Assembly (NCBI GenBank): GCA_022561095.1
Contig: JADFRV010000009.1
Span: forward strand, 1-23,670
Length of the DNA stretch: 23,670 nt
Reading direction: 5' to 3'
Origin: Chloroflexota bacterium
GTDB lineage: Bacteria > Chloroflexota > Dehalococcoidia > SM23-28-2 > RBG-16-64-32
Shown here: piece by piece, positions 15,531 through 22,610 of the stretch
Numbering within the stretch: the first letter of the stretch is position 1
Layout: the number at the start of each line of letters is the position of its first letter
Made by a program: the position numbers and the translations under genes
Notes under the pieces: model-generated
The model's database searches: none
Told to the model about the DNA's origin: nothing
What the model saw: the letters and a program-made list of their open reading frames with translations, nothing else

Positions 15531-16810
15531 CCACCACGGCATCCGATATACAGGCGAAGGGCGCGGCGGCGCGGGAGGCGGCGCGAGCCCTGGCGCGGCT
15601 GTCCTCGGAGGTACGTAACCGCGCCCTGGAGGCTATCGCTGGCGAACTGCCGGCGCGCGAGTCGGACATTCTGGCCGCCAACGCTGAGGACATGGAGGCC
15701 GGCCGTCAGGCTGGGCTCTCGGAGACGGTGCTGGACCGGCTGCTGCTCAGCGGCGAGCGTCTGGAGGGGATCGCCGCCGACGTGCGCCAGGTGGCGATGC
15801 TGCCGGACCCTCTGGGCGAGATGTTCGACACACGCACCCTGGCGAACGGCCTCCAGGTGGGCCGCAAGCGCGTGCCCCTGGGGGTGATGGCGGCCGTCTA
15901 CGAGAGCCGACCTAACGTCACGGTGGACATCGCGTCGCTCTGCCTGAAGTCGGGGAACGCCTGCATCCTGCGCGGCGGCAAGGAGGCGATCCACTCCAAC
16001 ATCGTCCTCGCCGGCGTGGTCCGTGAGGCGATCGCGGGCGCCGGCGTGCCCCGGGACGCCGTGCAGCTCATCGAGAACACAGACCGCGCCCTGCTGGGAG
16101 AGCTGCTGAAGATGCGGGAGGCGATCGATCTGCTGGTGCCGCGTGGCGGCGCGGAGCTGATCCAGTACGTGACGGAGAACGCATCGATGCCTGTGCTCAC
16201 CGGCGGCACCGGCGTCTGCCACACATACGTGGACCGCGCCGCCGATCTCGACAAGGCCGTTCGTGTGGCCCACAACGCTAAGTGTCGCAAGTTCAGCATC
16301 TGCAACGCCCTGGACACGCTCCTGGTGCATCAGGACGTCGCCGAGGGGTTTCTCCCGGTGATGGGCCGTAGCTGGGCTGAGGCGGGGGTGGAGATGCGCT
16401 GCGATGAGCGGTCGCTGCGCATCCTCAAGGCGGCCGAGATAGCGGAGCTTTCCCTGAAGCCCGCAGCCGAGGATGACTTCGGCAAGGAGTTCCTGTCGCG
16501 GGTCGCCGCAGTGGGCATCGTCGATTCCCTGGACGAGGCGCTGGAGCACATCTATCGATTCGGCACCGGCCATTCGGACGCCATCATCACGGAGGATTAC
16601 TCCGCCGCCATGCGGTTTCTGGATGAGGTGGATACCGCCGTGGTCTACGTCAACGCCAGCACTCAGTTCACGGACGGCGCCCAGTTCGGCCTGGGGGCGG
16701 AGATAATCGACTCCACGCAGAAGACGATTGCGCGCGGGCCGGTGGGCCTGCGGGAGATCACGACTTACAAATGGATCGTCCTGGGCAGCGGCCAGACGCG
16801 GCCGCTGTAG
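15527..16810 (+). CDS. proA: Glutamate-5-semialdehyde dehydrogenase (gamma-glutamyl phosphate reductase)
   Basis: This 427-residue cytoplasmic enzyme reduces L-glutamyl 5-phosphate to glutamate semialdehyde with NADPH, the second step of proline synthesis. It is a divergent ALDH-fold protein. The sequence shows RVPLGVMAAVYESRPNV (115-131), LKSGNACILRGGKEA (140-154), VPRGGAELI, PVLTGGTGVCHTYVD, and the catalytic Cys259 in KFSICNALDTLLVH. HIYRFGTGHSDAIIT, VYVNASTQFTDG and the ending RGPVGLREITTYKW are family hallmarks. The start is GTG 15527, overlapping the upstream methyltransferase stop by 4 nt (GTGA), with GAGGAAGG upstream; length agrees with the family (~415-430). It works with ProB encoded in the same cluster. 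Confidence 0.96.
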   Translation: MTTTASDIQAKGAAAREAARALARLSSEVRNRALEAIAGELPARESDILAANAEDMEAGRQAGLSETVLDRLLLSGERLEGIAADVRQVAMLPDPLGEMFDTRTLANGLQVGRKRVPLGVMAAVYESRPNVTVDIASLCLKSGNACILRGGKEAIHSNIVLAGVVREAIAGAGVPRDAVQLIENTDRALLGELLKMREAIDLLVPRGGAELIQYVTENASMPVLTGGTGVCHTYVDRAADLDKAVRVAHNAKCRKFSICNALDTLLVHQDVAEGFLPVMGRSWAEAGVEMRCDERSLRILKAAEIAELSLKPAAEDDFGKEFLSRVAAVGIVDSLDEALEHIYRFGTGHSDAIITEDYSAAMRFLDEVDTAVVYVNASTQFTDGAQFGLGAEIIDSTQKTIARGPVGLREITTYKWIVLGSGQTRPL

Positions 16811-16879
16811 GCCTGATCAAGGACCAGGCGCTCGTGTTGCGCGTCATCTATTGCTTGTCCCGCCTGAAAGGGGGCCTGT

Positions 16880-17215
16880 GTGTCTGATTACGTGTTCGAA
16901 CGGGAGTGCCGTACGCCCTACTCGGAGTGCTATATTCTCGGGTCCGGAGAGGAAGAGATCGGCCGCGTGGATATCCACTACACGCCCTCCATGGCCTACG
17001 CCACGCTCTGCGTGGGAGAGGACATGACGGAGGATGACATCCGCGAGCTGGTGGAGGAGATCGACGAGCGGCTGGTGCTGACGACGGACCCGTTTCGGGA
17101 GGACTTCGTGGTGACGGTGTGGGCGGGACGAGAGGCCGCCGTCTTCTCCGATGAGGATCTTGAGGACGATGATGAGGACGAGGAGATGGAGGGGAACGGC
17201 CGCCGTGAGGGGTAA
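16880..17215 (+). CDS. Small acidic protein of unknown function
   Basis: This 111-residue protein matches no family I recognise. The first ~90 residues look folded: alternating strands with aromatic residues (CYILGSGEEEIGRVDIHYT, MAYATLCVGED, FVVTVWAGRE) and a helix, EDDIRELVEEIDERL. The last ~20 residues are almost all Asp/Glu, then NGRREG. Three cysteines are present. The GTG start is preceded by AAGGGGG at 6-nt spacing, a good ribosome-binding site, and codon use resembles neighbours, so I consider it real. It follows proA by 69 nt on the same strand and is convergent with the CDF gene. The acidic tail could bind cations or basic proteins; no function is assigned. Confidence 0.75.
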   Translation: MSDYVFERECRTPYSECYILGSGEEEIGRVDIHYTPSMAYATLCVGEDMTEDDIRELVEEIDERLVLTTDPFREDFVVTVWAGREAAVFSDEDLEDDDEDEEMEGNGRREG

Positions 17216-17231
17216 TCGCTAAGAGGCCGTA

Positions 17232-18134
17232 TTACGACCGGTCTTCGAGCATGCGCTCAAGCGGGCCGCGGTAGCGTCCGTCGTCCGGCTCCAGGTGGAT
17301 GGTGACGACAGCCCCCGGCAGCCGCTCGCCGATCTCGCGCTCTATCACATCGCACACGGCGTGCACCTCCTCCACTGTACGATGGGCGTCCACAATCAGG
17401 TGCATGTCGATGTGGCGTGTGGGGCCGGCCTTGCGGCTGCGCAGGCGATGGAAGCCGCGAATATCGTCCTGGTGGCTGGCGATAATGTCGTGGATGGTGC
17501 GCAGCTCGTGGTCGGGCAGGGCCACGTCCATGATCTCGGTCAGCGCTCCGCGTGCGAGGGTAACCGCGGTCCAGCCCATGTAGGCGGCGAGCCCCAAGGC
17601 GACGAGAGGGTCGAACAGCCGCTCGCCGGTGACGCCGACGATGGTTAGGCCGGCGATCACCGCTCCGGCCTGGACTACGTTGGTTTGGAGATGTGTGGCC
17701 TCCGAGGCGAGGGCTAGCGATTGGGCGCGCCGGGCCTCTCTGCGCATGTAGAAGGCGAGGATGATGTTAGCGGCCACGGAGACCAGCATCGGCGCCAGGG
17801 CCAGGCTGACGTTGATCTCAGGGCTTCCCTCAATCAGCCTTCGGGTGGCCTGGAATACGATGAAGCCGCCGCCCATGGCGACGACCGTGGCGGCCACTGA
17901 GGCGGAGATGCTCTCCACCTTGCCGTGGCCGTAGGGGTGTTCCTCGTTGGCGGGCCAGGCGGCGATGCGAATGCTGACCAATGCGGCGGTGCCCCCAACC
18001 AGGTCGGTGCCGCTGTCGATGGCGTCTGACAGCACGGCGATGCTGCCGCTGATAATGCCCAGCGTAAGCTTGAGGGCCAGCAGGCAGACGGTGACGCCCA
18101 GGGATATCGCTGCTATTCGTACGGGTGCTGTCAT
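17232..18134 (-). CDS. Cation diffusion facilitator (CDF) metal transporter
   Basis: This 300-residue membrane antiporter, related to FieF/YiiP, exports divalent metal in exchange for protons. It has six predicted transmembrane helices (~5-28, 32-52, 78-98, 110-130, 150-170, 175-195) and a C-terminal cytoplasmic metal-binding domain (HRLRSRKAGPTRHIDMHLIV, VTIHLEPDD). The transport site on helix 2 is D40-x-x-x-D44. On helix 5, where YiiP has His153-x-x-x-Asp157, this protein has His148-x-x-x-Asn152, so one ligand is altered and metal preference is uncertain. HPYGHGK (66-72) is a family motif. GGTGAG lies just upstream of the ATG. It follows the split transketolase genes by 34 nt, probably in the same operon. 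Confidence 0.93.
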   Translation of the reverse strand: MTAPVRIAAISLGVTVCLLALKLTLGIISGSIAVLSDAIDSGTDLVGGTAALVSIRIAAWPANEEHPYGHGKVESISASVAATVVAMGGGFIVFQATRRLIEGSPEINVSLALAPMLVSVAANIILAFYMRREARRAQSLALASEATHLQTNVVQAGAVIAGLTIVGVTGERLFDPLVALGLAAYMGWTAVTLARGALTEIMDVALPDHELRTIHDIIASHQDDIRGFHRLRSRKAGPTRHIDMHLIVDAHRTVEEVHAVCDVIEREIGERLPGAVVTIHLEPDDGRYRGPLERMLEDRS

Positions 18135-18168
18135 CTCACCTGGAGAGACGCGGGTGGGCCTCGTCCCG

Positions 18169-19122
18169 TTAGGCGCTCTTCCGGGATAACAGTTCGCGCG
18201 CCGCCTCCGCTATCGCCTGGGGCGTGAGGTGGAAGTGCTCCAGTAGCTCGTCCCAGCGGCCGCTAGTGCCGTAGCGGTCTTGCATGCCGAGGAAGGCGAT
18301 CGGCACGGGCCTGTGGCGGGCGACGGTCTGAGCGACGAGGCTGCCCAGGCCGCCGTGTATCTGGTGGTCCTCGGCGGTGATGATCGCTCCGGTCTCGGTG
18401 GCGGCGGCGAGCATCGCTTCCGTGTCGGCGGGCTTGAGGGAGGCGGCGTTAAGCACGCGGCAGTTGACGCCTTCCCGGGCCAGCAGATCGGCGGCGTCCA
18501 GCGCGGCTTGGAGGAGCACACCTATGGCGATGACGGTGACATCAGAGCCGGTCCGGAGCATATCCCACTTGCCCAGCTCAAACCGGTGGCCGTTATCGTA
18601 GATGACGGGGACTTTGGGACGGGTGGTGCGGATGTAGAAGGGCCCGTCGTTGCTGGCCGCGGCCTCGATCGCCTGCTCCGCCTGGACCACGTCGGCGGGC
18701 ACGACTACGCGGAAGTTGGGGAGCGACAGCATGAGGGAGAGGTCTTCCAGGGCCTGGGCGGAGGCGCCGTCCTCGCCGGTGACGATGCCGCTGTGGCTGG
18801 CTACCAGCTTCACGTTGAGGTTTGGCTGGGCCACGGCCATACGCACCTGATCGAAGCAGTGGCCGGGCATGAACACGGCGAAGCTGCTGGCGAAAGCGAT
18901 CTTGCCGCAGGCAGCCAGGCCGGCGGCTACGCCGATCATGTTCTGCTCAGTGACGCCAACGGTGATGAAACGGTCAGGAAACTCCTTGCCGAACTTGATG
19001 GCGCTGGTGGAGACGCCCAGGTCCGCATCCACCACGACGATGTCCAGACCTTCCTGGGCCAGCTTGACAAGCGTTGGCCCTAGAGCTTCGCGGGTGGCGG
19101 CTGTACGGACCTCCTTGACCAT
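18169..19122 (-). CDS. Transketolase, C-terminal subunit (split enzyme)
   Basis: This 317-residue subunit contains the pyrimidine-binding domain and C-terminal domain of transketolase. Together with the subunit encoded just upstream it transfers two-carbon ketol units between sugars in the pentose phosphate pathway. The catalytic Glu59 that activates thiamine diphosphate lies in GVTEQNMIGVAAGLA (56-70). SGIVTGEDGASAQALEDL, a family motif, follows near 115-130, and the C-terminal domain carries ITAEDHQIHGGLGSLV. The start overlaps the N-terminal subunit's stop (TGATG), so the pair is translationally coupled and probably made in equal amounts. GAAGGAG lies 11 nt upstream. Split transketolases are known in many bacteria and archaea; related split DXS-like enzymes are less likely given the N-half motifs. 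Confidence 0.93.
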   Translation of the reverse strand: MVKEVRTAATREALGPTLVKLAQEGLDIVVVDADLGVSTSAIKFGKEFPDRFITVGVTEQNMIGVAAGLAACGKIAFASSFAVFMPGHCFDQVRMAVAQPNLNVKLVASHSGIVTGEDGASAQALEDLSLMLSLPNFRVVVPADVVQAEQAIEAAASNDGPFYIRTTRPKVPVIYDNGHRFELGKWDMLRTGSDVTVIAIGVLLQAALDAADLLAREGVNCRVLNAASLKPADTEAMLAAATETGAIITAEDHQIHGGLGSLVAQTVARHRPVPIAFLGMQDRYGTSGRWDELLEHFHLTPQAIAEAARELLSRKSA

Positions 19123-20027
19123 CAGTCCGCCAGCTCCTTCAGCGCCTGCTCCAGCTGCTCCTTGGTAGCGGCCTTGCCGTGGAAAGCGGGGTTGTTCTCC
19201 ATGAAGCTTACGCCCTTGCCCTTAGTGGTCTGGCAGATGACGACGCTGGGCTGTCCTTTGTGCTGTTTGGCCTTCTCCAGCGCGTCGATGATCTCCGTGA
19301 ATTCGTGCCCGTTCACTTCCTGGGCGTTCCAGCCAAAAGCGCGCCAGCGGTCTGCGAGGGGCTGAAGGGAGAGGATGTTCACGGTGTGCCCTTCGTCACC
19401 TACCCAGCCGCCGGGCCGCTGACGGTGACCATCGCGCTGCGCGAAATGGGTGTAGTCGGAGAAGCCGTCGTTCTGGATGTGGTTGTAGTCCACGATGGCG
19501 GTGAGGGTGTCGACCCGGTGGTGGGAGGCGGCGGCCGCGGCCTCCCAGGTCTGGCCCTCGTTGCAGTCGCCGTCGCTAAGCAGGCAGTAGACGCGGTAGT
19601 CAAGCTTGTCCATGCGGCCGGCCAGCGCCAGGCCCAGGCTGAACGAGAGGCCCATCCCCAGGGCGCCGGCGGACATCTCTACTCCGGGCGGCAAGCCCAT
19701 TATGTTGTGGCCCTGGAGACGGCTGCCCAGCTTGCGGAAGGTCATCAGCTCTTCGGTCGGGAAGTAGCCGGCCTCCGCCAGCACGGAGTACATCGCGGGC
19801 GAGGCGTGGCCCTTGCTCATAATGAAGCGGTCGCGCTCCGGCCAGGCGGGTTTCTTGGGGTCGTGTCGGAGGAGGCGGAAGTAGAGCGCGGTGAGGATGT
19901 CGGTGCTGGAGAGGGAGCCGCCGGGGTGACCGGAGTTGGCCTCGGTGGTCATACGGACGATGTGCCTGCGTATGCGCCGGGCCGTCTTTTCCAGCTCCGG
20001 GACGCTGGCGCCGCTGATGGATGCCAA
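19122..20027 (-). CDS. Transketolase, N-terminal subunit (split enzyme)
   Basis: This 301-residue subunit is the pyrophosphate-binding half of transketolase. It has the catalytic histidines His34 (SGHPGGS) and His74 (MSKGHASPAMY), and the thiamine-diphosphate/metal motif SDGDCNEGQTWEAA (151-164) ending at Asn182 (DYNHIQ). QTTKGKGVSFMEN (266-278) and NPAFHGK complete the fold. A stretch of ~25 residues (~188-216, FSDYTHFAQRDGHRQRPGGW region) is inserted where typical split transketolases pass directly to the LEPLADKW-like motif (here LQPLADRW, 221-228). The start is TTG 20027 with AAGGAAGG 7 nt upstream. It is the first gene of an operon with the C-terminal subunit and a CDF transporter. Confidence 0.93.
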   Translation of the reverse strand: MASISGASVPELEKTARRIRRHIVRMTTEANSGHPGGSLSSTDILTALYFRLLRHDPKKPAWPERDRFIMSKGHASPAMYSVLAEAGYFPTEELMTFRKLGSRLQGHNIMGLPPGVEMSAGALGMGLSFSLGLALAGRMDKLDYRVYCLLSDGDCNEGQTWEAAAAASHHRVDTLTAIVDYNHIQNDGFSDYTHFAQRDGHRQRPGGWVGDEGHTVNILSLQPLADRWRAFGWNAQEVNGHEFTEIIDALEKAKQHKGQPSVVICQTTKGKGVSFMENNPAFHGKAATKEQLEQALKELAD

Positions 20028-20065
20028 AGACGAGCCTTCCTTTCAGATAGAAGGGCTAACACACA

Positions 20066-20072
20066 TTATAAG
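20066..20072 (+). promoter_or_regulatory. Possible -10 box in the divergent transketolase/amidohydrolase gap
   Basis: TTATAAG here is the only strong AT-rich hexamer in the 84-nt gap. It lies 39 nt before the amidohydrolase ATG; no -35 is evident. TATCAT at 20108-20113 is an alternative box for a leaderless start at GTG 20121. Confidence 0.3.
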
Positions 20073-20111
20073 AACCGCTCTCTATGCCACGCAACCGGGG
20101 CGCCTGCTATC

Positions 20112-20959
20112 ATGCCTCTCGTGGTAATCGACTTTCACACTCATATCTTTCCGCCGCAGGTGCGGGAGAAGCGAGAGGAGTACCTTCGGCGCGACCCCAC
20201 GTTCGCGGAGATGTACGGCAGTCCGCGGGCGAAGGTGGCCACGGCGGAGGAGCTGCGGCGCAGCATGGAGGAGGCGGGGGTGAGCGTGAGCGTGGCGTTG
20301 GGGTTCGCCTGGCGAGAGCACGATGATTGCGTCCGTCATAACGACTACCTGCTGGAGGTGGCGGCGAACAGCGGCGGCCACATCGTGCCCTTCTGCAACG
20401 TCAGCCCTCTCGCCGGTGAGGCGGCGGCGAAGGAGGTGGAGCGCTGCGCCCGCGGCGGGGCGCTCGGGCTGGGGGAGCTGCGTCCGGAGAGCCAGGGGTG
20501 GTCGCTGGACGGAGAGAGAGGGGATGCGCTGGCGGAGCTTGCGTCGCGTCACGGCCTCATCCTGCTGTTCCATGTGACGGAGCCGGTTGGTCACGAGTAT
20601 CCGGGGAAGCGCGGGCTGAGGCTCGAATCGTTCTACCGGTTTGTGGAGCGCGTCGGGGACTTGTCGGTGGTTGGGGCGCATCTGGCGGGAGGGCTACCGC
20701 TGTACGCTTCTATGCCCTCGGGGCGAGAGGTGCTGTCGGGCGCGTACGCTGATACGGCGGCGCTGCGCTATCTTTACGAGCCTTCGGTGCTTCCCGGCGT
20801 GGTTCTGGCGGACTGGGGGCCGACCGTTTGCTGTTCGGCAGCGACTATCCGCTGGTGAAGCAGTCGACGGCGCTGGACGAGGTTCGCGCCAGCGGGCTGG
20901 ATGACGCCGACTTGCGGTCTGTCCTGGGGGAGAGCGCTAGGCGCTTGCTTAGCCTGTGA
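20112..20959 (+). pseudogene. Amidohydrolase (metal-dependent TIM-barrel hydrolase), frameshifted in a G run
   Basis: This gene encodes an amidohydrolase-2-type metal hydrolase of ~280 residues, disrupted by a frameshift. The first frame runs from ATG 20112 to a stop at 20858 and carries DFHTHIFPP (His9, His11), GLGELRPE, LLFHVTEPVGH and VVGAHLAGGLPLYAS. After GGGGG at 20815-20819 the frame degenerates into WGPTVCC. The next frame, from 20819 to the TGA at 20957, encodes ADRLLFGSDYPL, the family's C-terminal metal-binding Asp motif, and ends in ARRLLSL. Adding one G to the run would restore a single intact protein, so this is a 1-nt deletion: a sequencing/assembly error or a real mutation. 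GTG 20121 (VIDFHTH) matches the usual family start better than ATG 20112; neither has a good Shine-Dalgarno. The substrate is unknown. Confidence 0.85.
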
Positions 20960-20989
20960 CGTTTAGGGGCTGCCGGCATGGCGTGTCGC

Positions 20990-20995
20990 TATAAT
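20990..20995 (+). promoter_or_regulatory. Putative -10 box for a short-leader thpR transcript
   Basis: A perfect TATAAT lies nine bases before an in-frame GTG (21005) and fifteen before ATG 21011. The -35 region is not recognisable. It argues against the earlier in-frame ATG at 20978 as the start. Confidence 0.45.
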
Positions 20996-21010
20996 GAGGT
21001 ACGGGTGAGC

Positions 21011-21604
21011 ATGTCTCTTGAGGCGGAGGGCCAGCAACTGCGCCTGTTTGTGGCGGTAGACCTTTCGGAAGAGGTGCGAGAGGAGTTGGGCCGCCTGCAG
21101 GACGATCTGAGGCGACGCGATCTCTCCAGCCTGAGGTGGGTGAGGCCGGGGGGTATACACCTCACGCTGAAGTTCCTGGGGGAGACGCCAGTCGAGAGGG
21201 TACCGGCTATAGGAGGGGCGCTGGCTGAGGTCGCAAACGGAGCGGCGCCCTTCCGCTTGGCGCTGGGGAAGCTGGGGACGTTCGGCAACCGGCGCGGCCC
21301 GCGCGTGCTCTGGCTGGACATCGCGGGCGAGGCGCAGCGCCTCGAGGAGTTGCAGGCGATGGTGGAGAGGGCGTTGATAGAAGCGGGGTTTCCGCCTGAG
21401 GAGCGTGAGTACTCGCCACACCTTACGCTGGCGCGAGTACCTCAGCCTCCGCGGCCCGGGATGGCTGAGCGCGTATCGCGGGCGCTGGACGCGGTCGTAG
21501 CGCCGAAAGCGGAGTTCGAGGTGAGGGAGGTCCTGCTTATGCGCAGCACCTTGCAACCCGGCGGCGCCGTATACGAGCGTCTGGCTGGGTTCCCGCTGGC
21601 GTAG
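21011..21604 (+). CDS. thpR: RNA 2',3'-cyclic phosphodiesterase (2'-5' RNA ligase family)
   Basis: This ~197-residue member of the 2H phosphoesterase superfamily opens RNA 2',3'-cyclic phosphates and, in related enzymes, can join 2'-5' RNA ends. It has the two catalytic HxTx motifs, HLTLKFLGE (His50) and SPHLTLARV (His137), counted from ATG 21011, and the family opening LRLFVAVDLSEEV. ELREVLL-like FEVREVLLMRSTL and YERLAGFPL finish the domain. Three starts are possible: ATG 20978, GTG 21005 and ATG 21011. The TATAAT at 20990-20995 would lie inside the first, and the family usually starts close to RLFVAVD, so I favour 21005 or 21011. It follows the amidohydrolase closely and precedes a membrane protein by 5 nt. 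Confidence 0.92.
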   Translation: MSLEAEGQQLRLFVAVDLSEEVREELGRLQDDLRRRDLSSLRWVRPGGIHLTLKFLGETPVERVPAIGGALAEVANGAAPFRLALGKLGTFGNRRGPRVLWLDIAGEAQRLEELQAMVERALIEAGFPPEEREYSPHLTLARVPQPPRPGMAERVSRALDAVVAPKAEFEVREVLLMRSTLQPGGAVYERLAGFPLA

Positions 21605-21609
21605 AATAG

Positions 21610-22167
21610 ATGGCCGTGGAAGAGAGCGCCGCGCAGAAACAGCTAGAGGAGGGGCCGCCGGCCGGCGCACGCAGGCGTCTGTTTCGCCTGCGCTATCTGG
21701 GGCCCAAGGCGGGGCTGGCGCTGGTGCTGTGGCGGGTTGAGGCCTACGCGGCGACGCCCCTGGCGCTGCTTCTGATCGCTACTCTGGGACGCTGGCCCGG
21801 CGCCCTGGTGATGGGCTCTGTGATGGCGGCCTTCGCCGCGGTTTTCCTCTACCTTCTGGAGGACGATCCTGTCCTGGACGATGTGCGCGGGTGGGCCGGC
21901 CGCCGTCGTATAGGGCGCGCGCTGGAGCGGCTGGCGGATCGCGACGATGGGGTGGGGAAGGCGCGCAGAGCGGTAGCGCTGGTGCCCGGCGTCATGGTCC
22001 TGGGGCCGTTCTGGCGGGCGGTGGCGTTTCACCTGTTCCGGATGCGGCGCTGGGCGGCGTACGTACTCTCCGTGGGCGGCAGCTTTCCCCATGCTCTCCT
22101 GTGGACGGGGCTCATCCTGGGCGGCATCTGGGAGGGGTTTGTCTGGCCCTGGATCAAGGGGCTCTAG
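21610..22167 (+). CDS. Small integral membrane protein of unknown function
   Basis: This 185-residue protein has no family I recognise. It has a charged N-terminal ~28 residues (RRRLFRLRY), two hydrophobic helices (~45-65 and ~66-85), a charged cytoplasmic-type segment with DDPVLDDVRGWAGRRRIGRALERLADRDDG (split by Arg/Asp pairs), then two or three further hydrophobic segments (~122-140, 148-160, 163-180) ending WPWIKGL. The ATG at 21610 has no Shine-Dalgarno; TAGAAT at 21602-21607 lies 8 nt before an in-frame GTG at 21616, which may be the true leaderless start. It follows thpR by 5 nt. Its stop overlaps the convergent CAP gene's stop in CTAG. Confidence 0.75.
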   Translation: MAVEESAAQKQLEEGPPAGARRRLFRLRYLGPKAGLALVLWRVEAYAATPLALLLIATLGRWPGALVMGSVMAAFAAVFLYLLEDDPVLDDVRGWAGRRRIGRALERLADRDDGVGKARRAVALVPGVMVLGPFWRAVAFHLFRMRRWAAYVLSVGGSFPHALLWTGLILGGIWEGFVWPWIKGL

Positions 22168-22600
22168 CGGGCACCGAACTCCTGGGTGCACCAGCGATAG
22201 TCGCCGACGACGTAGCAGCCGACGCCAATCTCGGTAGCCTGTTCGCTCAGGATGATGGCGAGATGAGCGGGGCTGGCGGTCCACGCCTGAATGATGCTGG
22301 TTGGGGCTTCCGCGTAGAAGCCACGGTAGAGGTTCTCACCCAGATAACTCCAGCCGGTGTAGCCCGCGGCTGTGGCGCGCGAGGCGAGCGTAGAGCCGTC
22401 CGGCCCTTCGTGGGCGAACCAGTCGTTGGTCGCCATGGTCTCGGCGTAGGCTTGAGCGGCGGCGGCAAGGGCGCTGTTGGCCGCCAACGGCGGTAGGCTG
22501 TACTGAGCGCGCAGATCGTTGGTGAGGGTGAGTATGGCTGCAGCCGCTACGCCGTCAGCGTATTGCTGGGGTGGTAGTGGCGGCGGTGGGGTAGGCGGTG
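22164..22600 (-). CDS. CAP/SCP-domain protein, 5' end lost at the chimeric join
   Basis: This is the C-terminal ~140 residues of a CAP (cysteine-rich secretory, SCP-like) domain protein, usually extracellular and of varied or unknown activity. Visible family features: LTLTNDLRAQYSLPPLAANSALAAAAQ, the His motif WFAHEGPDGS, GENL, and SPAHLAIIL followed by TEIGVG. The domain is preceded by a proline-rich linker (PPPPPTPPPP-LPP) that normally joins a signal peptide or anchor. Upstream of that linker the sequence changes to an ftsZ-like DNA strand, so the real N-terminus is absent. The formal ATG at 22625 lies in the foreign part (MFCTAL) and should not be used. It is convergent with the membrane protein, stops overlapping by 4 nt. 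Confidence 0.8.
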
Positions 22601-22610
22601 GTGGTGGTAA
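22570..22610. other. Chimeric junction in GGT/GGC low-complexity sequence
   Basis: On the minus strand this stretch encodes the CAP protein's poly-proline linker; on the plus strand its right part encodes the FtsZ glycine loop (VGGGGGNAV). Base composition, codon use and taxonomic look change here. The exact breakpoint cannot be placed within the shared GGTGGTGGT repeat. It is most simply a false overlap between reads of two organisms. Confidence 0.8.

Noticed and set aside
15338..16573. 411-residue minus-strand open frame opposite proA
   Set aside because: His/Arg/Gln-rich antisense shadow of proA and the methyltransferase end; it has no family motif.
18280..19083. 267-residue plus-strand frame
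   Set aside because: Antisense shadow of the transketolase C-terminal subunit; no start signal or family match.
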